Positions 8,294 through 18,044 are shown, numbered from the stretch's first letter. The stretch is DNA of 64,000 nt from Anaerotardibacter muris (GCF_943192915.1 NZ_CALPCD010000004.1:62001-126000); one strand, 5' to 3'. Notes: generated by a model from the sequence alone, not told the origin. A program made the numbers and translations.

Positions 8294-9073
8294 CTATTTC
8301 CCACCGAATGAACCAAGAGCATTCTTGAAAGATTGCTTCAAGGTTTGACGGTTCATGTCGGCTATCGAGGTGGTCAGCGGGATGCTCTTAGGGCACACGC
8401 GCACGCAATTCTGCGCATTGCCACAACCCGACACGCCATTGTCGTTCATTATAGCATTCAGTCGCACTCCCGCATGCATCGCTCCTGTTGGATGCGCGTT
8501 GAACAGGCGTACTTGCGAAAGCGGTGCGGGACCCATGAAATTCGCAGGCCCATCTGCACGCTTCGTGTTCGGGCATGCTTCGAAGCAACAGCCGCAGGTC
8601 ATGCACTTAGAAAGCTCATAGGCCCAATCGCGCTTATGCTGCGACATACGCGGGCCTGGCCCAAGATCGAACACGCCATCGATATCGATCCAAGCATGCA
8701 CTTGCTTGAGATGCTCGAAGAGCTTCTGGCGGTCCACCTTCAAGTCACGCACCAGCGGGAACTTCGTCAGCGGTTCGAGCTTGATAGGCTGCTCGAGCGA
8801 ATCGATCAGCGTCGAGCAAGCCTGACGCGCTACGCCGTTGATCAGCATCGTACAAGCACCGCAAACCTCTTCAAGGCATACGCTCTCCCACACCACAGGC
8901 GTAGTGGTCTGGCCGTTTGCAAGCACAGGATGAGCGCGGATCTCCATCAGCACCGATACCACATTCATGTTCGGCTTCCAGGGAATCTCGAAATCTTCCC
9001 AACGACTAGGAGCATCAGGACTGTCTTGACGTTTGATGCGCATCTTGATGATGCGGGAGCTATCGGTTGCCAT
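8294..9073 (-). CDS. sdhB: succinate dehydrogenase/fumarate reductase iron-sulfur subunit
   Basis: Electron-transfer subunit of 259 aa carrying the three clusters of the family. The [2Fe-2S] motif is C-x4-C-x2-C-x11-C (starting CLEEVCGAC), and the C-terminal ferredoxin motifs are CMTCGCCFEACP and CGNAQNCVRVCP. It passes electrons between the FAD subunit and the membrane cytochrome b. The start follows a very strong AAGGAGGTGG and overlaps the 3' end of the flavoprotein gene by 14 bases. Gene order (cytochrome, flavoprotein, iron-sulfur) matches the sdhCAB/frdCAB type of menaquinone users, so it may run as fumarate reductase; sequence alone does not settle the direction. Confidence 0.93.
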   Translation of the reverse strand: MATDSSRIIKMRIKRQDSPDAPSRWEDFEIPWKPNMNVVSVLMEIRAHPVLANGQTTTPVVWESVCLEEVCGACTMLINGVARQACSTLIDSLEQPIKLEPLTKFPLVRDLKVDRQKLFEHLKQVHAWIDIDGVFDLGPGPRMSQHKRDWAYELSKCMTCGCCFEACPNTKRADGPANFMGPAPLSQVRLFNAHPTGAMHAGVRLNAIMNDNGVSGCGNAQNCVRVCPKSIPLTTSIADMNRQTLKQSFKNALGSFGGK

Positions 9074-10931
9074 GTTCGTCCACCTCCTTGGAAGTGCGAG
9101 GCTTGCCTACTTCGTGAACCGTAGTATAGTCGCGCTTGCGTGGCTCGATGAGCGAAGTATCCACGGGCTCATAGCTGAGCACAGGCCCATCAAGACTGGG
9201 GTCATATGTGGCCAACGTGGTCTTCAGCCATTCTTCGTCATTGCGGTCAGGGAATTCCGGCTTGTAGTGAGAACCGCGGCTCTCGTCGCGCGCGAGCGCG
9301 CCTGCTGTGATCACCTTCGCCAGGTCGATCATCGCGCCTAATTCACGCACGAACACCGTGGTGGTGTTGTTCCAGGTCGACCTGTCTTCGATGCCGATGC
9401 GCTGATAGTCTTGCGCAAGGTGATCGAGCTCGACCAAGGTCTCTTGCAACTTCACATTGTTGCGCACCACCGTTACGTTCTTTGTCATGAGCTCTGCTAA
9501 GCGCTGATAAAGCTCATAGGGATTCACAGGGCCATCGAGCGCGAGCAACGCCTGATAAGCTGCCATCTCTTGCGCCTGCGCATCAACGTAGAGCGAATCA
9601 GAGGCAGAGCCCTCGAGCGCATTCACCCACTTCGCCGCAGTTGGCCCAGCCGCCATGCCACCATAGACCGCTGACAGCAGCGAATTCGCGCCTAAGCGAT
9701 TCGCGCCATGCTGAGAATAATCACACTCCCCTGCCGCGAACAAGCCCGGGATGTTCGTGCGCTGATCGACATCGACCCACAGGCCGCCCATGGAATAATG
9801 CACGCTCGGCGCGATGCGCATGGGGACCTTGCGCGGATCGTCGCCTACGAACTTCTCGTATATCTCCAAGATGCCGCCCAATTTATTATCGAGCACCTCA
9901 GGAGGGATATGCGAAACGTCCAGGTAGACCACGTCTTCCCCGTTCACGCCAAGGTGCTGGTCATAGATCACGTCATATATCTCGCGCGTGGCAATATCGC
10001 GCGGGACCAGATTGCCATAAGCAGGATACTTCTCTTCGAGGAAATACCACGGTTTGCCATCCTTGTAGGTCCAAATACGGCCGCCTTCGCCACGGGCCGA
10101 TTCGCTCATCAAACGATTCTTGTCCGCCCCTGGGATGGCAGTGGGATGGATCTGGATGAATTCGCCATTGGCATAGATCGCGCCCTGCTTATAGAGTTTG
10201 GCCGCCGCATAACCCGTGTTGATGGTGGAATTCGTGGACTTGCCGAAGATGGCGCCTGGTCCGCCCGTGGCAACCACCACCGCGTCTGCAGGAAATGCAC
10301 GCACTTCCATAGAAGCAAGGTCCTGGGCAACGATGCCCTTGCATACCCCATCATCGATGATGGCGGAAACGAAATCCCAGAATTCGAACTTGCGCACCAT
10401 GCCTGCGACCTCTTGCGCGCGCACCTGTTCATCGAGCGCATAGAGCAGCTGCTGGCCTGTGGTAGCTCCCGCGAACGCAGTGCGTCGCTTCTGAGTACCG
10501 CCGAACCTACGCAGGTCGAGCAAGCCCTCAGGCGTGCGATTGAACATCACACCCATGCGGTCGAACAGATTGATGATGGCAGGTGCAGCTTCGCACATGC
10601 GCGCCACCATGGTCTGGTTTGCTAGGAAATCGCCTCCGTAGATGGTGTCGTCGATATGTTCCCACACCGTGTCACCTTCGCCCTTGGTATCGAGTACCGC
10701 ATTGATGCCACCTTGCGCGCACACCGAATGCGAGCGCTTCACGGGCACCACGGAGAACAGATCAACAGGGATGCCTGCCTCGGTCAATTTGAGCGTAGCC
10801 ATCAGGCCTGCAAGACCACCGCCAACCACCACGGCACGACCAGTGCCGCCTACGTATTTCGCCTGCGCTTCATTCATGGTCGCCTCGCTGTGGTTCATGG
10901 TCTTCCCGCTGTTCTTATGACGATCGCTCAT
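9060..10931 (-). CDS. sdhA: succinate dehydrogenase/fumarate reductase flavoprotein
   Basis: Catalytic FAD subunit of 623 aa. The dinucleotide-binding motif is VVVGGGLAGLMATLKL near residue 34. The His of the RSHSVCAQGG segment is the covalent FAD-binding residue of the family. The active-site Arg region is in the SARGEGG segment, and the capping domain includes HPTAIPG. It interconverts succinate and fumarate at the cytoplasmic face. It starts 8 bases after the cytochrome gene with an AGGG ribosome-binding site; a later ATG (MNHSEA) is possible. Length and motifs match the B. subtilis/Wolinella class. Confidence 0.95.
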   Translation of the reverse strand: MSDRHKNSGKTMNHSEATMNEAQAKYVGGTGRAVVVGGGLAGLMATLKLTEAGIPVDLFSVVPVKRSHSVCAQGGINAVLDTKGEGDTVWEHIDDTIYGGDFLANQTMVARMCEAAPAIINLFDRMGVMFNRTPEGLLDLRRFGGTQKRRTAFAGATTGQQLLYALDEQVRAQEVAGMVRKFEFWDFVSAIIDDGVCKGIVAQDLASMEVRAFPADAVVVATGGPGAIFGKSTNSTINTGYAAAKLYKQGAIYANGEFIQIHPTAIPGADKNRLMSESARGEGGRIWTYKDGKPWYFLEEKYPAYGNLVPRDIATREIYDVIYDQHLGVNGEDVVYLDVSHIPPEVLDNKLGGILEIYEKFVGDDPRKVPMRIAPSVHYSMGGLWVDVDQRTNIPGLFAAGECDYSQHGANRLGANSLLSAVYGGMAAGPTAAKWVNALEGSASDSLYVDAQAQEMAAYQALLALDGPVNPYELYQRLAELMTKNVTVVRNNVKLQETLVELDHLAQDYQRIGIEDRSTWNNTTTVFVRELGAMIDLAKVITAGALARDESRGSHYKPEFPDRNDEEWLKTTLATYDPSLDGPVLSYEPVDTSLIEPRKRDYTTVHEVGKPRTSKEVDEHGNR

Positions 10932-10939
10932 CGTTCACC

Positions 10940-11581
10940 CTACCCAGTTACCATGCAGAAAATCATCTGGCCCACGAAGAATGCGCCAACAACGAACAGA
11001 GCCAAGCAGAGATAAGAAGTTATCTGCTGGGAGCGCGGCGTTAGGGTGATGCCCCACGTGATGCAGAAGGTCCACAGACCGTTCACGAAGTGATAAAGGC
11101 AGCTATAGACGCCGATGATGAAGGCAACCAGCGCCACGGGGTTCGCTACCGCTGTCTGCAGGATGCTGAACGTGGAGCCTCCATCAGGCATGAGGCTTAC
11201 CGCCCACTTCAGGCCAATAACATGCCATACCAAGAAGGCGAAAGCGATAACGCCTGTGATGCGCTGGAAAAGATAGCGCCAGTTGCGCATATAGCCATAG
11301 GTACTCACATTGTTGCTGCCTGTGAAGACGATATAGATGCCGATGATCGCGTGGAAGAGAAGCGGAAGGAAGATGACCACGATCTCGAGCAGATCCTTAT
11401 AGGGCATGGTCTCGAGGAAGTGGCTGAAAGCATCATAAGCAGGGATGGACCAGGTGAGCGTATAGTTCGCAACCAAATGGAAGCAGAAGAAGATGCCAAG
11501 CGGCACCACACCGCAAAGCGACTGCAGCTTCTTCAAGAAGTTGATGCGCCTTCCCTGTTGCAAGAGCGTAGGCTCCGCCAT
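10940..11581 (-). CDS. sdhC: succinate dehydrogenase/fumarate reductase cytochrome b subunit
   Basis: Membrane anchor of 213 aa with five predicted helices. Histidines in FCFHLVANY, LLFHAIIGIY, LVWHVIGLKW and CLYHFVNGLW are positioned as ligands for two b hemes, as in the single-anchor diheme class (TIGR02046-like). It exchanges electrons with menaquinone. It is the first gene of the three-gene operon, with ribosome-binding site GAGGGGATGAT directly before the ATG. The upstream region holds a multi-copy palindromic repeat that separates it from the fatty-acid operon. Confidence 0.92.
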   Translation of the reverse strand: MAEPTLLQQGRRINFLKKLQSLCGVVPLGIFFCFHLVANYTLTWSIPAYDAFSHFLETMPYKDLLEIVVIFLPLLFHAIIGIYIVFTGSNNVSTYGYMRNWRYLFQRITGVIAFAFLVWHVIGLKWAVSLMPDGGSTFSILQTAVANPVALVAFIIGVYSCLYHFVNGLWTFCITWGITLTPRSQQITSYLCLALFVVGAFFVGQMIFCMVTG

Positions 11582-11702
11582 ATCATCCCCTCGTTCGTGT
11601 GCCCTGTTCTACAGATTACCACACTTCATCTTGGGCTCACCGCTCTGCGCAGGCGGTAAGGTTGCATGGGTGAGGTCATCTCTCGAACTGCCTAAGACAC
11701 AG

Positions 11703-11847
11703 GTTGGGGACAGGTCCAAAACTGTCCCGGACGAAAAAAAGGACAGGCCAGAGATCCCATTTGGTACTTCTGGCCTGTCCCCAAAGTGTCCCAGACAAAA
11801 TGGGGACGGATCTAAAAGTGTCCGGGACAGAAATGAACCCGTCCCCC
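11703..11847. repeat. compound palindromic repeat, copy C
   Basis: At least three units of the TGTCCCGGACA / GGGGACAGG family lie head to tail and inverted here. An internal hairpin is GGCCAGA..TCTGGCC around 11745-11780, whose core CCCATTTGGTA is shared with the copy at 2214. The right end (GAACCCGTCCCCC) abuts the stop codon of accDA. It is well placed to terminate the fatty-acid operon. Confidence 0.85.
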
Positions 11848-11848
11848 G

Positions 11849-14401
11849 TTAGAACTTGCGGAAGCGGGCGTAGCGCTGGTTGCGGAGCTGTTCAGGAGTG
11901 AGCGGGGAAAGTTCGCGCAGGCTGCGTACGATGAAGTTGCGCACCTGGTCGGCCGCTTGCTCGGGGTTTTCGTGGGCAGGACCATCGCCTTCAGAGAGCA
12001 CTTCTTCGATGATGCCCATCTCGCAGGCTTCATCTGCGCTCATCTTCATAACCGCAGCCGCTTCAGCCGCGCGAGAACGATCCTTCCACAAGATGGAAGC
12101 GAACCCTTCAGGTGAGAGCACTGAATAGACCGCATGTTTCTGCATGGCAACCTTGTTGCCCACTGCCAAGGCCAGCGCACCACCAGATCCGCCTTCGCCC
12201 AGCACCACGCTGATCACTGGCACATCCATGCCCGAAAGGGCCACCAGATTGTCAGCGATAGCATTGCCCTGACCGCGCTCTTCAGCTTCCATGCCGCAAT
12301 ATGCGCCCTGGGTGTCGACCAGGCACACGATAGGCCTGCCGAACTTCTCTGCTTGCTTCATCAAGCGCAAGCTCTTACGGTAGCCTTCAGGCTGAGGGCA
12401 GCCGAAGTTGCGCGCGATGCGCTGATTCAGGTCTTCACCCTTCTCTTCAGCAATGACCGTGACCGGATAACCCTGGATCCAACCGATACCACCCAAGATA
12501 GCGCCATCGTCGCCGAACGCGCGGTCACCATGAAGTTCGATGAACCCATCGACGATGTGGTCGATGTAATACTTCGCCGTAGGACGATGCACGTTACGTG
12601 CGAGCAGCACGCTATCCCAAGCAGCGTTTTCGTCCTCGCTTGCCTGCTGTGCGTCGCGCAATTCCTTATCTGCGAGCGGCTTTACGCTCGGAGCATCAGC
12701 AACGCCGCGCTTGGAAAGCTCGCGGCGGATCGCAGAGCCTTCCGACTCTGGGGTCTTGCTCTTCTTGAACAGGCCCGTGATACCCGAAAGGATGCCCTTC
12801 TTCTTGCGTCCAGTAGGAGCCGCAGCAGGCGCATCCTGGATAGCCTGCATGGTATGACCCTCTTGCGCATACACGCTGTAAGGATCCTTCAGATTATCTT
12901 CGACCATGCGATGGCTATAGATCTTGATGTCCACCACATCTTCGCTGGCGGGCAGGAACCCGAATGTTTCGTGAGCAACCTCTGCGTCCTTCATCACCGT
13001 AGCCGAAGGACCAAGATTCTCTTCTGCACCAAGAGCAGCCATGGTAGCAGCACGATTCTCTTGATTCTTGCGCTCCTGCACTGAAGCCATATGGATGGCC
13101 AGCACATGCGCAAGGAAACTGCGCAGATCGCTACGATCGACGATCGCGTCGATAAGACCATGCTCCAGTGCGAATTCAGCTGTCTGGAAGCCTTCGGGCA
13201 GCGTTTGGCGGATGGTATCTTCGATGACGCGACGACCCGCAAAGCCGATGAGCGCATTAGGCTCAGAGACCACGATGTCGCCCTCGGTCGCGAACGACGC
13301 GGTCACGCCACCAGTAGTGGGGTCAGTGATGACCGAGATATAAGGCAAGCCTGCGCGCCCATGGCGCTCGACCGCGGCCGATATCTTAGCCATCTGCATC
13401 AGCGACACCAAGCCTTCTTGCATGCGCATGCCACCCGATGCTGAGAAGATTACCAGCGGCAAGCCCATAGCCGTAGCGTGCTCTACGGTACGGGTGACCT
13501 TCTCACCTGCGACCGAACCCATGGATCCCATCATGAACGTGGTCTCCATCACGCAAAGAGCAACTTCCATGCCAGCCAGTTTCGCCTTACCGCAGCGCAC
13601 CGATTCCTCTCGGCCACTCTTGGCACGGTTCTTGCTGATGAGCTCTTCGAATCCAGGGAATCCCAGCGGATCGGTCTCGGGCAAGCCCGTTTCCCACTCT
13701 TCGAACGTATCAGGGTCGAAGAGGTACGCGATACGCTCTTCTGAAGTGAGTCGATACAGGCCGCCACACGTTGGGCACGTGCCGCCATCGGACATCACTT
13801 CGCTCGCTTCATGATTCAACTTGCAATGCGGGCACTTCTTCCATTGAAATGGCTCGGCATCAACAGGACGAGGATCCTGCGGACGCATGAGCACCCAGTT
13901 ATTGAAGGAACGGTCGCCCTGCATAGGACAAAGTACGCGGATATCGTGTTCGGCTGCTGCCTGCAAGAGCAGCTCAGAAACCGCGTCCCCATCGCAAAGC
14001 AACATATAACGAGCACCGCATTCCTTGGCGGCTTCGACCAAAGAATATGCGTTGCTGAACAGGCGCTTGTCGAACTTCTCGCCCAGATCGATGACCTTCG
14101 CGAAACCCGAGAAGGTGAACGCGCGTTCCTTGTCTGCCGTGCCCGTAACATACACGCTTTCGGCACCTGCCTGCTTGATGGCGCGCACCGCTTCCTTGAG
14201 CGGCGACCCAAAGCCAGCGAGCAAGATGGCAGGCGTATTGGAATCCATCACCTTTGCAGCCTGGATGAGCGAGCCAAGCTGATAAGCAACGAGCGTTGGA
14301 TCGATCTCAGCCACAGGCGCAGCACCCTGCTGGGTATCTTGCGCAGCAGCCTTGGAATCATCCGCGGATTCGATCTTGATGTAGTTCTTTTGAGCACACA
14401 T
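11849..14401 (-). CDS. accDA: fused acetyl-CoA carboxylase carboxyltransferase (beta-alpha) with extra N-terminal domain
   Basis: Fusion of 850 aa that transfers CO2 from carboxybiotin to acetyl-CoA to make malonyl-CoA. Residues about 57-160 form an alpha/beta domain that reads like the N-terminal domain of biotin carboxylase (AILLAGFGSPLKEAVRAI then SLVEAAKECGARYMLLCDGD). Next come the AccD zinc ribbon (C190, C193, C209, C212) and the beta carboxyltransferase domain to about 460, with a GGMRMQEG segment. A Lys/Gly-rich linker leads to the alpha domain from about 590 (FIELHGDRAF, GEGGSGGALAL). It is the last gene of the fab operon, 95 bases after fabZ. accB and accC are not in the window. The N-terminal resemblance is my inference; the carboxyltransferase calls are firm. 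Confidence 0.94.
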   Translation of the reverse strand: MCAQKNYIKIESADDSKAAAQDTQQGAAPVAEIDPTLVAYQLGSLIQAAKVMDSNTPAILLAGFGSPLKEAVRAIKQAGAESVYVTGTADKERAFTFSGFAKVIDLGEKFDKRLFSNAYSLVEAAKECGARYMLLCDGDAVSELLLQAAAEHDIRVLCPMQGDRSFNNWVLMRPQDPRPVDAEPFQWKKCPHCKLNHEASEVMSDGGTCPTCGGLYRLTSEERIAYLFDPDTFEEWETGLPETDPLGFPGFEELISKNRAKSGREESVRCGKAKLAGMEVALCVMETTFMMGSMGSVAGEKVTRTVEHATAMGLPLVIFSASGGMRMQEGLVSLMQMAKISAAVERHGRAGLPYISVITDPTTGGVTASFATEGDIVVSEPNALIGFAGRRVIEDTIRQTLPEGFQTAEFALEHGLIDAIVDRSDLRSFLAHVLAIHMASVQERKNQENRAATMAALGAEENLGPSATVMKDAEVAHETFGFLPASEDVVDIKIYSHRMVEDNLKDPYSVYAQEGHTMQAIQDAPAAAPTGRKKKGILSGITGLFKKSKTPESEGSAIRRELSKRGVADAPSVKPLADKELRDAQQASEDENAAWDSVLLARNVHRPTAKYYIDHIVDGFIELHGDRAFGDDGAILGGIGWIQGYPVTVIAEEKGEDLNQRIARNFGCPQPEGYRKSLRLMKQAEKFGRPIVCLVDTQGAYCGMEAEERGQGNAIADNLVALSGMDVPVISVVLGEGGSGGALALAVGNKVAMQKHAVYSVLSPEGFASILWKDRSRAAEAAAVMKMSADEACEMGIIEEVLSEGDGPAHENPEQAADQVRNFIVRSLRELSPLTPEQLRNQRYARFRKF

Positions 14402-14496
14402 AGCAGCCTATCCTAGTCATTTATGATCTCGAAAGATGTCCTGTTAGCACAGTGCTTGGCCGCGCGGTCGCGCGATCGATCGATGGAGCGTTCGAG

Positions 14497-14940
14497 CTAG
14501 GCGCGCGCCATCACGTATTTCTGAGTAGCTTGCGCGCAGACCTTATCGCCCTTGTACGCCACCACATCAGCAACGCACATACGCGAAGAATTGCGCGTGA
14601 TGGTAGCTTCCAAGCGAATGGTGTCGCCTGGGCGCACCTGCTCGCGGAACTTCGCCTTGTCGATACCAGCGAAGAAGCCGAGCGATCCAGCCTTGTCATC
14701 TTGAGCGAGCAAGCAGCATGATGCCGCCTGAGCCAATGCCTCCATGATGAGCACGCCAGGAAATACTGGATAATCAGGGAAATGGCCTTTGAACAGCGGC
14801 AAGTCTGGATCAACGTCAAGCTCGGCCACGATAGAGACACCTGGTTCGCATTCAAGGATGCGCGTGACCCACAAGAACGGATCGCGATGTGGAAGCAGCT
14901 GTTTGACCACTTCCTGATCGCACGGGAAGGTGAAGTCCAT
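14497..14940 (-). CDS. fabZ: 3-hydroxyacyl-ACP dehydratase
   Basis: Hotdog-fold dehydratase of 147 aa that removes water from 3-hydroxyacyl-ACP to give trans-2-enoyl-ACP. The catalytic His lies in LFKGHFPDYPVFPG and the acidic partner in GVLIMEALAQAA, exactly the FabZ pattern. The start follows AAGGAG. It begins 10 bases after fabF in the fatty-acid operon. Confidence 0.95.
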   Translation of the reverse strand: MDFTFPCDQEVVKQLLPHRDPFLWVTRILECEPGVSIVAELDVDPDLPLFKGHFPDYPVFPGVLIMEALAQAASCCLLAQDDKAGSLGFFAGIDKAKFREQVRPGDTIRLEATITRNSSRMCVADVVAYKGDKVCAQATQKYVMARA

Positions 14941-14950
14941 GGAAAGCTCC

Positions 14951-16228
14951 TTATTCGGTATAGGGAGAGATCGCCAACGATGCGTTATGCCCGCCGAAGC
15001 CGAGCGAATTCGAAAGCGCCACCTTCTGCGGATAGTCGGTGAGCACTTCGGTCAAGACGCGCACGGGCGCTTCAGGATCAGGTTCGGAAAAGCCCACGGT
15101 GGGCGGAACGAGCGAATTGACCACCGAAAGCGTAGTAGCGATGGCCTCGAGCGCACCAGCAGCACCCAAGGTGTGCCCCATCGCACCCTTCACGGACGTG
15201 ACCGGGATATCGGCAGCACGATCGCCCGCCAACCCCTGGAGCGCTTTTGCCTCGGTCTTGTCGTTTGCTGCAGTAGAGGTGCCATGAGCATTCAGGTGCC
15301 CCAGGTCATCAGAGGTAAAACCGCCTTCAGCCAGTGCTTGCTCCATCGCACGGATAGCACCCGCGCCGTCTGGATCAGGAGCGGTCATGTGATACGCATC
15401 GCCCGTGGAGCCGAAGCCGGTGATCTCGGCGATGATATTAGCACCGCGCGCCTTGGCATGCTCGAGCGATTCCAGCACGAGCGCACCCGCACCTTCGCCG
15501 ATGACGAAGCCAGCGCGGTTCTTGTCGAAGGGACGCGAAGCCTTCGTAACGTCGGTCTCTTTGGTGACCGCACCCAAGTTGCCAAAACCAGAGAGCGAAA
15601 CCGGGTTCACGCCCTCTTCAGTGCCTCCCGCAAGCGCAGCATCAGCATAGCCGTGCTTGATCAAGCGATACGCTTCGCCGATGCAGTGCGCACCAGTCGA
15701 ACATGCGGTAACGATGGTGAAGCAATCACCCTTCAGACCATAGCGGATAGAAAGATTGCCAGCCGCCATGTTTGGGATCATGATGGGGATGAACAGCGGA
15801 TTCACGCGCTTAGCACCTTTGGTGTTGAGCACCACCGATTCACGTTCGAAGATCTCCATGCCGCCGATGCCGCTGCCGAAGATACAAGCGAAGCGGTCTG
15901 CATCTTCCTTTTCCATGTCGATGCCCGCCTGCGCCATAGCTTCATCTGAAGCGATGATGGCATACTGCGAGAACTTCGAGAGGCGGCGCGATTCCTTCTT
16001 CGTGAAACCCGCCTCGATAGGATCGTAATCTGGGACGCGTGCAGAGGCCGTGATGCCGAAGCGCTCCTGCTCTTCAGGCGTGAGCGGACGGATGCATGAT
16101 CTGCCATGCAGTACTGCATCCCAAAAGGTATCGACACCTGTTCCCGCGGGTGAGATAGCCCCCATACCCGTGATGACCACGCGGTGGACAGGTGCTGTCT
16201 TCATGTTCGGATTGGTTTGTTGGCTCAT
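14951..16228 (-). CDS. fabF: 3-oxoacyl-ACP synthase II
   Basis: Condensing enzyme of 425 aa for chain elongation. The catalytic Cys is in TACSTGAHCIG; the two catalytic histidines are in NAHGTSTAANDKTEA and KGAMGHTLGAAG. Start chosen at the ATG at 16228 because AGGAGACC lies directly upstream and the family begins near VVITGMG; longer upstream reading lacks these signals. It sits 37 bases after fabG and 10 before fabZ. No fabH is present in this operon, so initiation must be encoded elsewhere. Confidence 0.95.
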   Translation of the reverse strand: MSQQTNPNMKTAPVHRVVITGMGAISPAGTGVDTFWDAVLHGRSCIRPLTPEEQERFGITASARVPDYDPIEAGFTKKESRRLSKFSQYAIIASDEAMAQAGIDMEKEDADRFACIFGSGIGGMEIFERESVVLNTKGAKRVNPLFIPIMIPNMAAGNLSIRYGLKGDCFTIVTACSTGAHCIGEAYRLIKHGYADAALAGGTEEGVNPVSLSGFGNLGAVTKETDVTKASRPFDKNRAGFVIGEGAGALVLESLEHAKARGANIIAEITGFGSTGDAYHMTAPDPDGAGAIRAMEQALAEGGFTSDDLGHLNAHGTSTAANDKTEAKALQGLAGDRAADIPVTSVKGAMGHTLGAAGALEAIATTLSVVNSLVPPTVGFSEPDPEAPVRVLTEVLTDYPQKVALSNSLGFGGHNASLAISPYTE

Positions 16229-16265
16229 GAGGGTCTCCTGATCGTCTCTTACGAGTTTCGAATGC

Positions 16266-17093
16266 TTAAAGCGACATACCGCCATCGATGCACAGAACTT
16301 GGCCAGTAACATAGCCTGTTGCAGGATCAGCGAAGAATGCGACCGCATTCGCCACATCGTCGGGCTGACCGAATTCTCCGCTAGCGATGCGACCGAGGAT
16401 CTGTTCCTTCATAGCATCAGAGAGCGCATCGGTCATGGCGGTATCGATGAAGCCAGGAGCGACCGCATTGGCTGTAACGCCGCGTGCTGCCAGTTCCTTC
16501 GCTGCCGCCTTGGTCATGCCGATGATACCCGCCTTAGAGGCAGCGTAGTTCACCTGACCTGCGTTTCCAGCCACACCCACTACGCTCGATACCGAAACGA
16601 TGCGGCCATAGCGCTGCTTCATCATGATGGGAGCTGTGTGACGCAGACAGTTGAAAGCGCCCTTGAGGTTCACTTCGATCACGCGATCGAAAGCATCTTC
16701 CTTCATGCGCATGAGCAGTCCATCACGGGTGATGCCCGCATTGTTCACCAGCACGTCGATACGGCCGAACTGCTCCTTCACATCAGCGATGAGGTTCTTC
16801 GCAGCATCGAAGAGCGAAACGTCGGCCTGCATGCCAACGAAACGCTGGGGCTCTTCAGGTTCGTCGATGTCGAGCGCGCGAGCGTCCTGTTCGCGAGCGA
16901 GGATGTCCAGCTCGGCGCACAGGCTGGCTACCGCATCAGCACTGGAATCCGAAGCATAATTCAATACCACCGAATAGCCATCGAGCGCGAAACGACGTGC
17001 GATAGCAGCACCAATGCCGCGGCTTGCACCTGTGACCAAGGCAACGCGCCTGATGGGTGCCTGTTCTTCTGTTGCTTGCGTGGATCCTGTCAT
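16266..17093 (-). CDS. fabG: 3-oxoacyl-ACP reductase
   Basis: NADPH-dependent short-chain dehydrogenase of 275 aa. The cofactor motif is TGASRGIGAAIA, followed by NNAGITRDG; the catalytic Ser is in VSSVVG and Tyr/Lys in YAASKAG. It reduces 3-oxoacyl-ACP. It is about 25-30 residues longer than usual because of an acidic insertion after the second strand (around residues 60-85, LDIDEPEEP). Ribosome-binding site TAGGAG. Within the fatty-acid operon it lies 13 bases after fabD. Confidence 0.94.
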   Translation of the reverse strand: MTGSTQATEEQAPIRRVALVTGASRGIGAAIARRFALDGYSVVLNYASDSSADAVASLCAELDILAREQDARALDIDEPEEPQRFVGMQADVSLFDAAKNLIADVKEQFGRIDVLVNNAGITRDGLLMRMKEDAFDRVIEVNLKGAFNCLRHTAPIMMKQRYGRIVSVSSVVGVAGNAGQVNYAASKAGIIGMTKAAAKELAARGVTANAVAPGFIDTAMTDALSDAMKEQILGRIASGEFGQPDDVANAVAFFADPATGYVTGQVLCIDGGMSL

Positions 17094-17106
17094 CAGAAAC
17101 TCCTAC

Positions 17107-18030
17107 TTATAATGTGCTGAGATAGTCATCGAGCTGTTCGCGGTTGCCCACACGGCGACGATCGACATCTTTGGAGATGCGCTTCACCAGATTGAAGAGC
17201 ACTCCCCCATGACCGATCTCGACGAATTCATTTTCTCCCTGAGCGATGAGCGCATCGACGCTCTGTTCGAAGCGGACCGGAGAGATGACCTGCTTGGCCA
17301 ATCGATCGGCGGCTTCGCTGACCTTGAAAGGCTGCGCATCGGTATTGCATAAGAGCACCATGGTGCCCTCTTTGAATTCTGGGGCTTCGTCGCTGGCAAA
17401 ATAAGCAGCAAGCGCATCGGCTGCAGGCTGCATCAAAGGGCTATGGAACGCGCCAGCCGTCTTCAAGCGAGCGCACTTCTTCTTCAGGCCCTTCCAATGC
17501 TCCTCAGCCCGATCGATCGCGGCAACATCGCCCGAGATGACAACCTGACCAGGGCAATTATAGTTCGCAGCGATGAGCAGGTCATCCCCCGCACATGCTG
17601 CGCATACCGCTTCAGCGTTTTCGTGAGTCGCACCGAGCAATGCGAGCATCGCGCCGTCGCGCACCTCGCACGCTTCCGCCATGGCCGAAGCACGTACCTT
17701 CAGCAGCTTGAGCGCGTCATCGAGCGTAAGGATGTCCGCTATCGCGAGCGCACTGATCTGACCGAGCGAAAAACCGATGATGGCATCGGGGCCTTTCGCC
17801 TGGGCCAAGATAGCCTTGCCAATAGCTACTGAGAGCACCATGGTAAGGACCTGAGCATTGAACGGATCGTTGATCTCTTCTTCGGTCCCCTCTTTCACCA
17901 GGCGAACCAAGTCGATATCGAGCACTTCAGAAGCACGCTCGAAAACCTGATACACCTCGGGAACGTCGAGCAGGTCAGCGCCCATGCCAACGCTTTGAGC
18001 GCCCTGCCCCGAGCACATCCAAACAGTCAT
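17107..18030 (-). CDS. fabD: malonyl-CoA:ACP transacylase
   Basis: Transferase of 307 aa that loads malonate onto acyl carrier protein. It has the N-terminal CSGQGAQ, the active-site Ser in GFSLGQISAL (G-x-S-x-G), and the catalytic His in AGAFHSPLM. Start chosen at the ATG at 18030 with AGGAGAAG 8 bases upstream; an alternative start at 18057 would overlap fabK by 13 bases. It is cotranscribed with fabK upstream and fabG downstream. Confidence 0.94.
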   Translation of the reverse strand: MTVWMCSGQGAQSVGMGADLLDVPEVYQVFERASEVLDIDLVRLVKEGTEEEINDPFNAQVLTMVLSVAIGKAILAQAKGPDAIIGFSLGQISALAIADILTLDDALKLLKVRASAMAEACEVRDGAMLALLGATHENAEAVCAACAGDDLLIAANYNCPGQVVISGDVAAIDRAEEHWKGLKKKCARLKTAGAFHSPLMQPAADALAAYFASDEAPEFKEGTMVLLCNTDAQPFKVSEAADRLAKQVISPVRFEQSVDALIAQGENEFVEIGHGGVLFNLVKRISKDVDRRRVGNREQLDDYLSTL

Positions 18031-18044
18031 CTTGCCTTCTTCTC

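Noticed and set aside
14402..14496. Gap between fabZ and accDA considered as an operon break.
   Set aside because: It contains no clear promoter or terminator and the genes are in the same order and direction as typical fab-acc operons.
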